Source of the DNA: Arcanobacterium urinimassiliense
GTDB taxonomy: Bacteria > Actinomycetota > Actinomycetes > Actinomycetales > Actinomycetaceae
Direction of reading: 5' to 3'
DNA: 64,000 nucleotides
Assembly (NCBI RefSeq): GCF_900119495.1
Contig: NZ_LT632435.1
Location: 820,556 to 884,555, forward strand
Made by a program: the position numbers and the translations under genes. Shown in pieces: positions 1-8,943 of this stretch (position 1 is the first letter of the stretch; each line of letters begins with the position of its first letter). The notes below the pieces were generated by a model. It saw nothing but the letters and a program-made list of their open reading frames with translations. It had not been told where the DNA came from and did no database searches.

Positions 1-1
1 G

Positions 2-784
2 AGAGCACCGGAAATGCGCGCAGCTATCGATTTCGCCTTAGCGGAGTGTGCCGGAAATAATTTCCCCGCTTGGGCCCTCGCTAACCACGATGTACATCGT
101 GCCGTCACCCGCTATGGGCAAAACCAAGTGGCCGATAATCCTTCGGCTGCAGCCATGATCGCAGCGGGTCGGAATTTTGCGCAAACCGATATTGAATTGG
201 GCACTAGGCGCGCTTTAGCTGCTATAGCTCTCGTATTGGCTCTGCCGGGTTCCACCTTTATTTACCAGGGGGAAGAACTCGGATTGCCAGAATACTTAGA
301 TATTCCAGATGCGGCGCGCCAAGATCCCATTTGGCTGCGCAGCCAAGGCGTAGATAAAGGTAGAGACGGCTGCCGGATACCTCTACCTTGGGATGCAGAA
401 AAACAAAATTTCGGTTTTTCTACTGCTGAGAAGCACAAGCTGTGGTTGCCGCAGCCGGAGTGGTTTGCTAAGTATGCGCGCAGCAAGCAGGAAAAACTTT
501 CCGATTCTTTTCTCGCTAAATATCGAAATTTGCTTAAGTTGCGCGCGGAAATCTTCCACCCGAACGCTAATCTAGAGTGGCTGAGTGATAAAGATGCAAG
601 CAATGTATTAGCTTTTCGCGCCGGATGTGGGGCGTGTGTAGTAAATCTCGCCGCGCAGGAATTTTCCGTACCCTCTACCTGGAATTTAACCAATTTAGCT
701 TTCAATACGGCAGGCGGATGCCAAGCTGAGATAGTCCCAGCCAACTCCACGAGCTGGTATACATGCGAGAATTCTGCTCAATAA
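2..784 (+). CDS. Alpha-glucosidase (GH13), C-terminal part
   Basis: This is the 3' part of a glycoside hydrolase family 13 alpha-glucosidase; its reading frame is open from the left edge, so the N-terminus and the catalytic barrel start lie outside the window. Conserved region IV is visible as FPAWALANHDVHR, whose His-Asp pair belongs to the active site. It is followed by the barrel end PGSTFIYQGEELGLP and a run (QDPIW, then GRDGCRIPLPW) typical of actinobacterial alpha-glucosidases. A beta-sandwich-like C-terminal domain completes the protein. The enzyme should hydrolyse terminal alpha-linked glucose from maltose-type oligosaccharides in the cytoplasm. The exact linkage preference cannot be read from this part. 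Confidence 0.88.
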   Translation, partial: RAPEMRAAIDFALAECAGNNFPAWALANHDVHRAVTRYGQNQVADNPSAAAMIAAGRNFAQTDIELGTRRALAAIALVLALPGSTFIYQGEELGLPEYLDIPDAARQDPIWLRSQGVDKGRDGCRIPLPWDAEKQNFGFSTAEKHKLWLPQPEWFAKYARSKQEKLSDSFLAKYRNLLKLRAEIFHPNANLEWLSDKDASNVLAFRAGCGACVVNLAAQEFSVPSTWNLTNLAFNTAGGCQAEIVPANSTSWYTCENSAQ

Positions 785-878
785 GCTGGCTGCCTTTGTA
801 AATCCTGCCCAGTGTGCGATTGGATTTATAAATTTTACTCGGCTATTTGGGTTGTCTTTCCATTCGTGAGGGCATAGC

Positions 879-2249
879 TTAAGCAGGAGTATCTTCATTC
901 CAAGGTGGTAGTGATATCGCCTTTTCCATCAAATGCCCAGTAGCGTGCGGCCCAAGCGTCTTGAGTGCCAATCTTCCCGCCAGTTGCTGGTTAGTTATAG
1001 AGCGCTCGGAACGCCCACTGGAAAGAAAACTAATTGCCCAACGGGCAAGAGTAGAAAAACGGCTTTTAAAACCGGTGAGCGTGAAAAGATGTAAAGCACA
1101 CCAAGCCGCCCAAGCTGGAAAACCATGCAATTCCACTTTTCCAATTTTTGCTACTGCCTGCGCTTTCCCGATTATAGCCATAGAGCCTTTATCACGATAA
1201 TGGAACTGAGCGGGCGGCTCTGTATGGTGGAGCCGAGCCAGAATAGTCTGCGTAGCAAAATCTGCTGATTGAATCGCTCCCTGAGCTACTCCCGGTACCC
1301 CCGGATAAGCCATTAAATCTCCTATTACAAAAATTTCTGGATGCCCCGGAAGTGTCAAATCAGGCTCTACACGCACTCTGCCCGCCCTATCTAGTTCAGC
1401 ACCAGTAGCAGCAGCCAGTTTCTTCCCAATTGCTGCTCCCTGTACTCCTGCCGACCATACTTTACAGCTGCAAGGCACTATTTGCTCTTCTCCAGTGCTA
1501 TTGCGCAGAGTGACGCTGCGGGAATCGATATTAACGACCGTCTGCCCCGTCCAAACTTCTACGCCAAGTTTCTTCAATTCCGCTATCGTGCGCCGGCTGA
1601 TATTTTCTCCAAAAGCCCGCAGCGGATGCTCACTGCGATTCACTAAAATTACCTGCGCCTCTGCCGGAGAAAAATTCCGAAATTCTCCGCGCAACGTGCG
1701 CGTAGCTAATTCACATATCTGCCCAGCTACCTCTACACCAGTGGGCCCACCACCTATCACCATAAAAGTGAGTAATTCAGCTCGCTCTTGCGGATCGGAA
1801 GTCAGTTCAGCTAATTCAAAGGCTCCGAGTATGCGCGCGCGAATTTCTAAAGCGTCGTCAATAGTTTTCAGACCAGGGGCGAAGATAGAAAAATCGTCAT
1901 TCCCGAAGTACGACTGAGTAGCTCCCGCCGCCACAATTAAAGTGTCGTAGGGTGTGCGCATTTGCCGATTATGAGCCCGCCAGCAAACTTCGCGATTTTC
2001 TACGTCGATATCTTCTACTAAGCCGCGCAACACCGCCACATTTTTTTGCGAAGCTAGTATCTCGCGCGTACTCGGAGCTATATCGCCCGGAGAAAGAATA
2101 CCGGTAGCTACTTGATACAAGAGAGGTTGAAAAAGATGATGAGAGGTGCGCGAAATGAGGGTAATATCCACTGCGGCTTTGCGAAGTTTTTTCGCGGCAA
2201 AAAGCCCACCGAAGCCTGAACCAATAATTACTACCCGCTTTTTAGCCAC
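879..2249 (-). CDS. ndh: Type II NADH dehydrogenase (NAD(P)/FAD oxidoreductase)
   Basis: This 456-residue flavoprotein fits NDH-2, the single-subunit, non-proton-pumping NADH:quinone oxidoreductase of the inner membrane face. The N-terminal FAD-binding loop GSGFGG is at residues 10-15. The second Rossmann loop, for NADH, is VIGGGPTG at about 164-171. Near residues 313-340 are IFVIGD, the FAD-contacting segment, and the quinone-site-like AQGAIQSA. A hydrophobic C-terminal stretch (WAAWCALHLFTLTGF) is typical of the membrane-anchoring region. The start is a GTG with AGGAGG four to five bases upstream. The gene is divergent from the mycothiol fusion gene, with 244 bases between them. Confidence in the family is high. 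Confidence 0.9.
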   Translation of the reverse strand: MAKKRVVIIGSGFGGLFAAKKLRKAAVDITLISRTSHHLFQPLLYQVATGILSPGDIAPSTREILASQKNVAVLRGLVEDIDVENREVCWRAHNRQMRTPYDTLIVAAGATQSYFGNDDFSIFAPGLKTIDDALEIRARILGAFELAELTSDPQERAELLTFMVIGGGPTGVEVAGQICELATRTLRGEFRNFSPAEAQVILVNRSEHPLRAFGENISRRTIAELKKLGVEVWTGQTVVNIDSRSVTLRNSTGEEQIVPCSCKVWSAGVQGAAIGKKLAAATGAELDRAGRVRVEPDLTLPGHPEIFVIGDLMAYPGVPGVAQGAIQSADFATQTILARLHHTEPPAQFHYRDKGSMAIIGKAQAVAKIGKVELHGFPAWAAWCALHLFTLTGFKSRFSTLARWAISFLSSGRSERSITNQQLAGRLALKTLGPHATGHLMEKAISLPPWNEDTPA

Positions 2250-2493
2250 TTTTCCTCCTCGAAAATTGCTACCAACTCCTAATTCTAAAGGAAATAAGCC
2301 ATCCGTAAAGCAGAGAAGGTAGAATATAAAGAAAGAGCAGGGGAAGGGGAGCTGTGCAAAACGAAATTACCGCCAATATACAGCTGGCACTTCCGGGGTG
2401 GCGGTTAAATTCCTCAGTAGCAGGGTATTTACCCCATCTATCTTACACATCTCCATATGTCTGCTCTGATATATTATAAGCGCTGGTGAACGC

Positions 2494-4722
2494 ATGAAAA
2501 TCGGAATAATTTGCTATCATACTAATCCTTTTGCTTCTCCTGGTTCCGGAGAAGTGGGAGGAATGAATATAACAGTGGCGGGGCAAACGCGCGAATTAGC
2601 AGCCGGCGGCGACGAAGTAGATATATATACCCGCTCTAGTGCACCAGATGAGAGAGGAAGCTTTGAAATAGCTCCGCGGCTCCGCCTGCATTTCCTTCCC
2701 GCTGGTGCTCCGCGCAGTTATCCGAAAGGGGAACTTCCGCAATTTATTTCTGAATTTTCTGCTTCCTTAGCACAGTTTTTAGAAGATGCAGATCCCTGGG
2801 ATGTGCTGCACTCTCAGCATTGGATGAGCGGTATAGCGGCTCTGGAAGTGCTCGAATTACTAGCAAAAAATGGGGGAAAACGCTGGGAAAATATTGCCTA
2901 TATTCCGCATGTGGTTTCCTATCATTCTATTGCCGCTCCTAGCCTAGAATCAGCGCTCGAATTGGGAGAGCGCGCAGAAGCAGCTGCACGCCCAGCTGCA
3001 GAAAAACACCTTGCGCAGCATGCTGATATAATCGCCGCCGTATCGCAGGCCGAAGCTGATACTGTGGTGCGGCGTCTCCAAGGATTTCCAGAGCGTATCC
3101 GCATCGTACATCCGGGCGTGGATACCGAAAAATTTACGCCACATCCGAAATCGGCACTGCCCGATAAACAGAATCAGGTAGATGAGCTGAGTCAGTTGGA
3201 CTCCGATCAGCCGAATCAGTCGAGTCAACTGGATAAAAAAGACTACTTTTTACTCGCCGCTCGCTTGCAGCCTTTAAAAGGGATTGAATTAGCTATCCGC
3301 ACTTGGGCAGAAATTCCGCTTGCAAAGCGCCCACATCTTTATATTGCCGGAGGAGAAGCTTCAGATTCTCCCGGATATGCCGAAAAAATGCACGAACTCG
3401 TGCATCACTTAGATCTTAGCGAAGAAATAAAATTTCTCGGCGCCCGCCCCGCAGAAGAAATAGCGAATTTTATGCGGGGTGCCCGCGGATTGCTGATCCC
3501 CTCTTACTCCGAAACTTATGGTTTAGTCGCCCTAGAAGCAGCGGCGAGCGGTGTGCCGGTAATAGCTGCAGACGTGGGAGGATTGCGGGAATCAGTGCGC
3601 GATGAAAAAACGGGACTACTTTTAGAATCGCGCAACCCAGCAGATTGGGCGGCACAGATCAACTATCTAATTACCCATCCGCAGGTGGCAGCAGAGCTGG
3701 GCGCGCGCGGGCGTAAATACGCCTTGGCGCATTCGTGGAAAGAATCGGCGCATAAATTGCGTGTTCTGTACGAAGAAGCGCGTGCTTTTATGGATCTACG
3801 TTGTAATAGCCAAAATATGCAGAAGCTTCATCCGGAAAAAGCCCCAGTGCCTGAGCTTGCCCAATTAGCTGCGGAGAATGTGCTTTTTGTACATGCCCAC
3901 CCCGATGATGATACTATTTCGACCGGCGCCTTACTAAGTGCTTTAAGTAAAGAACGAAAGAAAAATAATACTGATTCTTTTCTCGGAGTTCTTACCGCTA
4001 CACGCGGGGAAAAAGGAGAAATTCGCCCCGAAAGTGGCTACGGAGGGCTGAGTGAAGAAGAGTTGACGCAGGTGCGGGAAAAGGAGCTTCTCGCCGCTTT
4101 AGCAGAGCTCGGTGCGGGAGAAAAAATTTCTCACTATTTTCTCGGCATGCCTCCGGCCCGCGCAGCGGGGCTTCCCCCTCGTAGATACCATGATTCGGGG
4201 ATGCGCTGGGTGAGTAAAGATCGAGCGGGTGCTAGTTTAGATAACGATCGCCAATCCTTTACCGCTGCTTCTTTACTGGAAAGCGCTGCAGATATTGAGG
4301 CGCTAATAAAAAATCAGAATATTAAGTGGGTAATTTCTTATGACAATGCGGGTACTTATGGGCATCCAGACCATATCCGAGCACATGAAGCAACACGTAT
4401 TGCTGCTTGCCGCGCTGGTGCCCACTTTTTAGAGATAGTGACTTCTCCGGCGTTTGCTCCGGTGGCAGATAGTGCCCCTAACTTAGGCACTGCTGCAAAT
4501 ATTGACGAAGCTCCGAATTCTGCCGCTGCTTCTAACGCGGTGGAAAGCATGCAAGCGGCCGTAAATGAACGCTATTTCTTCCTCGAGAAAGAAGAAAATC
4601 GCTTACGTGCCGCTCTTCGCCACTATCGCACGCAACTAGCCGTAGAAGAATCGGGAATTCGCCACGTAGGCGGGCAAAGAGAAGAATTACATACCCGTAT
4701 ATGCCTGCGCCGCCGCTGGTAA
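2494..4722 (+). CDS. MshA-MshB fusion: GT4 glycosyltransferase plus PIG-L deacetylase (mycothiol synthesis)
   Basis: One 742-residue frame joins two enzymes that are normally separate. Residues 1 to about 435 form a GT4 glycosyltransferase with MshA hallmarks: an N-terminal HTNPFASPGSGEVGGMN loop, the HSQHWMSG segment, and the retaining-GT motif around YSETYGLVALEAAASG. Residues from about 460 form a PIG-L/LmbE deacetylase with the zinc motif AHPDDD at 468-473 and the second zinc motif HPDH at 624-627, and with MshB-like RYHDSGM and SYDNAGTYG. In known mycothiol synthesis MshA joins GlcNAc to inositol phosphate and, after dephosphorylation, MshB deacetylates GlcNAc-inositol. The stretch at 225-245 is Gln/Ser/Asp-rich and looks like an insertion. 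The 3' end overlaps the convergent ligase gene by 36 bases. The start has only a weak ribosome-binding site. Substrate assignment is inferred from similarity. Confidence 0.85.
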   Translation: MKIGIICYHTNPFASPGSGEVGGMNITVAGQTRELAAGGDEVDIYTRSSAPDERGSFEIAPRLRLHFLPAGAPRSYPKGELPQFISEFSASLAQFLEDADPWDVLHSQHWMSGIAALEVLELLAKNGGKRWENIAYIPHVVSYHSIAAPSLESALELGERAEAAARPAAEKHLAQHADIIAAVSQAEADTVVRRLQGFPERIRIVHPGVDTEKFTPHPKSALPDKQNQVDELSQLDSDQPNQSSQLDKKDYFLLAARLQPLKGIELAIRTWAEIPLAKRPHLYIAGGEASDSPGYAEKMHELVHHLDLSEEIKFLGARPAEEIANFMRGARGLLIPSYSETYGLVALEAAASGVPVIAADVGGLRESVRDEKTGLLLESRNPADWAAQINYLITHPQVAAELGARGRKYALAHSWKESAHKLRVLYEEARAFMDLRCNSQNMQKLHPEKAPVPELAQLAAENVLFVHAHPDDDTISTGALLSALSKERKKNNTDSFLGVLTATRGEKGEIRPESGYGGLSEEELTQVREKELLAALAELGAGEKISHYFLGMPPARAAGLPPRRYHDSGMRWVSKDRAGASLDNDRQSFTAASLLESAADIEALIKNQNIKWVISYDNAGTYGHPDHIRAHEATRIAACRAGAHFLEIVTSPAFAPVADSAPNLGTAANIDEAPNSAAASNAVESMQAAVNERYFFLEKEENRLRAALRHYRTQLAVEESGIRHVGGQREELHTRICLRRRW

Positions 4723-5901
4723 AATTTCCCCTAATTTTTTCCGATGCCCGGCAATGCGCGCTGTGCGCAGAGGATTAGAATCTACCTGATAGTCGAGCGC
4801 ATTACCCGTATTGGCATAGCGATCTGGAGCTTGGAAATATGCTAAATCTTCTCCGCTGAGCATTTTCTCCACTGCGCTGCGGGTAGCGGTAATCCAATTA
4901 AAAGGTCGGCGTTCTATCGGGGCCATTTCGGCGCCCTGGAAATCACGCATCGCCTGTTCAATAAAATTAACTCCATTGAGGTTTGCATAATAAAAACTGC
5001 GCCCGAGGCGAGTATTTAATTCCAACATATACGGCTTATCAGTGTGGGCATCTACTTTGAAATCAAAGTTAAAGAATCCGTAGTACCCCAGACTCTCTAG
5101 TGCTCGTTGGCAAAGTGGATATAAATCAGGGCGATCGCTATCGGTGAGAAGAAGATGGTTCCCTACCCACATGGGGCGCTGGTCGGTGAGAATGCTACGC
5201 GCCTGCACGAAAACGCATTCTCCATCTTGCCGGCGATAACCATTGACGGAATACTCCTGCCTATTAGAACCAGCAATATAGGTCTGGACAAGCATCTCGC
5301 CCGAAAAACCACTGGAGTAGACAGCCGCTAGATAATCCTGAGCTGCTTGGGCATTTTCTGCCAAAAATCCCTTATGTTTTTGCGGAAAATCATAGGAATT
5401 AAAGAGTTCGTAATCAGCTGCTTTTATAAAAAGCTTCGCCTCCCAGAGCACATCTCGATAATTTTCGGCGGTTGCTACGCGCGTACGGGGAATCTCCACC
5501 CCGCATTCTTCCATTCGCCCATAGAAATAATTTTTATCCATCAAAGCAATACCGAGCTCTTTTTCTGGATAAGGAAGTAAGGGAGTGAAATTTAAATTCT
5601 CTAAATTAGTGTAGAGAAGTTTGAGATATTCTTCAGTCGGCCCGAAAAGCATAAATTTTTCGGCTTTTTCTTGATACTTTTCGTACACCGAATTCAATAA
5701 ATCGCTAAATATGCGTCCATCACTGGAGAAATGTTCAGCTGTGTAGATATCTGCGATTTTACTCTTATAAAAAGGCAATAGAATACCGGCTCCACACACC
5801 ACTACTTTTTCCCCAAAAGCAGCGTGAAAACTACGGGCAATTGTATAAGAATTCTCATCGGTGCCTAAAATAATTGGCAAAATTTTTTCCGTATTTTTCA
5901 T
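4687..5901 (-). CDS. ATP-grasp ligase, D-aspartate ligase (Asl)-like
   Basis: This 404-residue ATP-grasp protein resembles, from memory, the D-aspartate ligase of Enterococcus faecium, which adds D-Asp to the lysine side chain of UDP-MurNAc-pentapeptide. Shared features are the N-terminal IILGTDENSYTIARSFHAAFG, the EMLVQTYIAG strand, and the ATP/metal-binding end GFFNFDFKVD followed by MLELNTRLGRSFYYANLNG, with the metal-binding Glu and Asn. It begins eight bases after the FemABX gene stops, so the two are surely co-transcribed. This supports a role in peptidoglycan bridge formation. The amino acid actually added (D-Asp or another) cannot be determined from sequence. The 3' end overlaps the fusion gene convergently. 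Confidence 0.78.
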   Translation of the reverse strand: MKNTEKILPIILGTDENSYTIARSFHAAFGEKVVVCGAGILLPFYKSKIADIYTAEHFSSDGRIFSDLLNSVYEKYQEKAEKFMLFGPTEEYLKLLYTNLENLNFTPLLPYPEKELGIALMDKNYFYGRMEECGVEIPRTRVATAENYRDVLWEAKLFIKAADYELFNSYDFPQKHKGFLAENAQAAQDYLAAVYSSGFSGEMLVQTYIAGSNRQEYSVNGYRRQDGECVFVQARSILTDQRPMWVGNHLLLTDSDRPDLYPLCQRALESLGYYGFFNFDFKVDAHTDKPYMLELNTRLGRSFYYANLNGVNFIEQAMRDFQGAEMAPIERRPFNWITATRSAVEKMLSGEDLAYFQAPDRYANTGNALDYQVDSNPLRTARIAGHRKKLGEILPAAAQAYTGM

Positions 5902-5909
5902 ATCCGCGC

Positions 5910-6911
5910 CTAAGCCTTTTTTCGCTGCGTAAATTGTTCATATTTCGCCACATCGAGCGGAATATCCAGATTCCCAATCCAATTTACTACTCCGTCGGCA
6001 GTGAATTTCCGCTTGAAAAGATAGAGGCCATCTGCTTCGTCAGTAGAAAAAATTCCGCCCATATCGTAGTAGCGGTAGCCATTTTCGAAAGCGAATTTAA
6101 TTTCTTCAAAATTGATTTGATAGCTCTGGCCTAAATTGTGCTCATGGGTATCTGCTCCATACATGGAAAAGGCTCTATTGCCGTGCATTACCAGTAGGGA
6201 AGTGGCAATAGCTTCTCCTTCATACATCGAGAAACTCAGGCGCACATTATCAGAAAAAGCATCGTAGAGGCGCTCAAAATAATCGTACGGCCGGTAAGTA
6301 ATACCGTGGTACTTATTCATAATCTCTAAAATGCGATAAAACTCTGGTAAATCAGCACGGCTCCCTACTCGATTGCTAATACCTAGACGATAAGAACGGC
6401 GTACCGTCTTACGGGTGCTCTTTGAGAGAGAATTGAGAATTTCTTCCGCATCTTGGTAGCCATGCTCGGCAAAATCTAGCACGAGGCTCTGCAGAGGCTG
6501 GGAGGTGGCGCCGTGGTCTTTTTGGAAATAGTAGCCACGTTGGTTATAAAGCTTCTCTAGCTCTGAATTTTCTCCTACTTCTGGATCTACGCGCAATAAG
6601 AAGCCGCCATGTGCGCGGGCATAGGCGCTAGCTTCTTCCAGAAGTTCTGCCACCCGCTCTATATCTTCTAGAGCGCAGACTGGCCCGCGGGGAGCGTAGA
6701 AAAACCGGCCGTCAATCGCCTTATCATAGATCGAGAGCACGGAGAGAGCCGCGGTGATTTTGCCGGCTTCTTCTAAATAAAAATAGTGTGGCTGCCAATT
6801 GTTTTTTACTTTTGCCCAGCCAAAATTTTGCGTGAGCGCACTGTGAGGAGAATCAGCAATAAACTGGCGCAATTCTTGCGCTTTTTCCATATCTTCCAAA
6901 TTTAAAAGCAC
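5910..6911 (-). CDS. FemABX peptidoglycan bridge aminoacyltransferase
   Basis: This 333-residue protein has the double GNAT-like fold of the FemABX family, which uses aminoacyl-tRNA to add L-amino acids to lipid II side chains. Visible family features are LTQNFGWAKVKNNW near the start, FFYAPRGPV, LSKSTRKTVRRS in the middle (the substrate-channel region), the YHGITYRPYDYFERLY segment and the C-terminal YYDMGGIF with LYLFKRKFTAD. There is no coiled-coil insertion of the FemA type, so it is more like FemX or MurM. The annotated start is a GTG. An ATG seven codons later has a weak GGAAG site and may be the real start. It lies between murJ (115 bases upstream) and the D-Asp-ligase-like gene. Which residue it adds is unknown. 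Confidence 0.87.
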   Translation of the reverse strand: MLLNLEDMEKAQELRQFIADSPHSALTQNFGWAKVKNNWQPHYFYLEEAGKITAALSVLSIYDKAIDGRFFYAPRGPVCALEDIERVAELLEEASAYARAHGGFLLRVDPEVGENSELEKLYNQRGYYFQKDHGATSQPLQSLVLDFAEHGYQDAEEILNSLSKSTRKTVRRSYRLGISNRVGSRADLPEFYRILEIMNKYHGITYRPYDYFERLYDAFSDNVRLSFSMYEGEAIATSLLVMHGNRAFSMYGADTHEHNLGQSYQINFEEIKFAFENGYRYYDMGGIFSTDEADGLYLFKRKFTADGVVNWIGNLDIPLDVAKYEQFTQRKKA

Positions 6912-7026
6912 ACCGTAAGTGTATCGAAGATAAAGAAGAAAGGAGGTCAGACACGCATCTGGCAGTGTTTATCCAGTTCAAAGCTGTAGTTTTAGAAATC
7001 AGGAATTAAGAATTAGGAATCAAAGA

Positions 7027-8769
7027 TTAAGAATCAGAAATGCGAGCCGCTAAGCTCTTCAATCCGAGTTTCCCAGCTACCATAGCTAAAGCTTGTAAAA
7101 TAGAGCGCAATTCACGTACCCGGAAAAGTTTTAACAGCAGTAAGAAAAATGTGCCCATTATCGGCGTCACCACCAAAATCGTAGCGACTGCCGCCAAGAA
7201 GCTTCCCGTTACTTTTTCTATTCCCACCGTATGAATAGCTAGCACTCCCGGAATAGTGATGAGTAAAGCAATCAGAGCGAGTTTTAAATGTGCCCATAAA
7301 ATATCGCGACCGTAGATATGGCGGAGAAGTTTTCGCGAATAGAGAATCAGTAATATTCCGGTAGTGGCAGTGGAGAGGCTCATTACTACCCCTACGCCGC
7401 TTACGGTACGAGTAGGAGGAAGGAAGGAGCAGAGTAGATAGCCCACTATCATGACGGCTTGCCCAGGCAATGCCATAAAGAAAGCTCCGCGCATATCGTT
7501 TAGTGAGTAGCAAACGCGGTTATAAACGATTGTGACGCCGGTGCCGAGCAAGCTAAAACTCATCGGAATAATTACGTGGGCGAGAGAGGCAATTTCACCA
7601 GCAGATCCGGCCGGCACAAAGACGCGGGAAACGGGGAAAGCTAAAGTAATAATCAGAGAGAGTGCTAAGAAATTAAAAGCAGAAATCGTATTTACCGTAT
7701 AGGCGGCTTGCTTGCGCATGATTTGGTAATTACGCTGCCGAGCCGCTTTAGCTAGGCGCGTAAACATTGCCGTCGAGATAGATACCGTAATCAGGGAAGT
7801 GGGCAGACCACAGATAGCATAAGATACTGAGCTGGCGGCATTCCCAGCTACCAGAGCAGTATCAATCCCGGCATTTAGCGCCCGTTGCATAGCTCCGGCA
7901 GATACATTCGTCTCTAAAGCAGTAGGGATGAGACTAATAAGCGTCAAAGAGAGAACCCAGAGAGAAGCTTTTCCTGCTGCTCCGAGGCCGGAATTGCGCC
8001 AAGCGAAATCGGGACGGAAGCGAATTCCGGAGCGGTGTAGGGGCCAAAACAAGATTAATGCTTGAGATGCCACGCCGGCGGTGGAGAAGCCGACTAGCAC
8101 TAGACCGCGGGTACTTTGCCATACCGATGCGTTTTGGATGCTATCGGGGCTCGCAGATCCGAAAACTCCTAGAATTATGAAGAGTCCCAGAATTGCTACC
8201 ACATTGTTTAATACAGGGGACCACATATAGGGACCAAAGTTTTCGCGTGCATTTAGAATCTCTCCGACTATGGCGTACAGACCGTAGAAAAAAATTTGCG
8301 GTAAACACCAGTAGGCGAAAATTACCGTCATTTCATACCACTCTTGATTCAAACTAGCTGCAAAAGCCTTTACCACCAAAGGAGTGGCGAGAGTGAGTAA
8401 GAAAGTTAGAGCACCCAGTATGACGATAGAGATGGTGAGAAGTTTATTAATAAAAGTATTGCCTGCATCTTCTTGTTCACTAGAGGCCTTTACAATAGAA
8501 GGCACCAGTACCGCATTTATTAGCCCTCCGGCGATAATGCTGAAAATAATATTGGGCAGCTTATTAGCGATATCGAAAGAGTTTGCAATCGGAGAATTTA
8601 GCCCCAAGACTAAGGTGAGCAGAATAGGGGAGCGAATCATTCCCAGTATGCGGGAAGTGAAAGTCCCTAAGAACATCACGAGCGAGGATTTCACTATTGA
8701 AGTGTGCCCGCTGGTACGCGGAGGTCTTCCTGCTGCTGCCTTCGCTGAATTCTTTACATCCTTAGCCAT
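7027..8769 (-). CDS. murJ: Lipid II flippase MurJ (MviN family)
   Basis: This 580-residue multispanning membrane protein of the MOP superfamily has about 14 hydrophobic segments. Recognisable MurJ features are the N-terminal SLVMFLGTFTSRILGMIR, SIIAGGLINAVLVPS and the central LPTSLITVSIST. MurJ moves lipid II across the cytoplasmic membrane for peptidoglycan synthesis. A Lys/Ala-rich cytoplasmic tail of about 25 residues precedes the first membrane helix. Unlike the mycobacterial homologue, as I recall it, there is no pseudokinase or other C-terminal extension. It is the first gene of a minus-strand set with femX and the ligase. No clear ribosome-binding site precedes the ATG, so the exact start is uncertain. 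Confidence 0.9.
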   Translation of the reverse strand: MAKDVKNSAKAAAGRPPRTSGHTSIVKSSLVMFLGTFTSRILGMIRSPILLTLVLGLNSPIANSFDIANKLPNIIFSIIAGGLINAVLVPSIVKASSEQEDAGNTFINKLLTISIVILGALTFLLTLATPLVVKAFAASLNQEWYEMTVIFAYWCLPQIFFYGLYAIVGEILNARENFGPYMWSPVLNNVVAILGLFIILGVFGSASPDSIQNASVWQSTRGLVLVGFSTAGVASQALILFWPLHRSGIRFRPDFAWRNSGLGAAGKASLWVLSLTLISLIPTALETNVSAGAMQRALNAGIDTALVAGNAASSVSYAICGLPTSLITVSISTAMFTRLAKAARQRNYQIMRKQAAYTVNTISAFNFLALSLIITLAFPVSRVFVPAGSAGEIASLAHVIIPMSFSLLGTGVTIVYNRVCYSLNDMRGAFFMALPGQAVMIVGYLLCSFLPPTRTVSGVGVVMSLSTATTGILLILYSRKLLRHIYGRDILWAHLKLALIALLITIPGVLAIHTVGIEKVTGSFLAAVATILVVTPIMGTFFLLLLKLFRVRELRSILQALAMVAGKLGLKSLAARISDS

Positions 8770-8943
8770 AGCAGTAGTCTAAAGCACGCGGATTTAATCT
8801 GCGCTTTCTTAGAGGTGATTTGTGTGCCTTGCGAGTGTTTATGGAGTTTTCTTTGGTTGATTTCTTTAGAAGTGTTCTAGAGAGCTTTAGAGAGTAGGTA
8901 TATACTTTTAAGTGCGAAAATTTTAATTGGAGAGAAGGCTGAT

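Noticed and set aside
6938..6947. Strong AAAGGAGG-type ribosome-binding site on the plus strand between femX and murJ
   Set aside because: No start codon with a reasonable frame follows it; both neighbours are on the minus strand.
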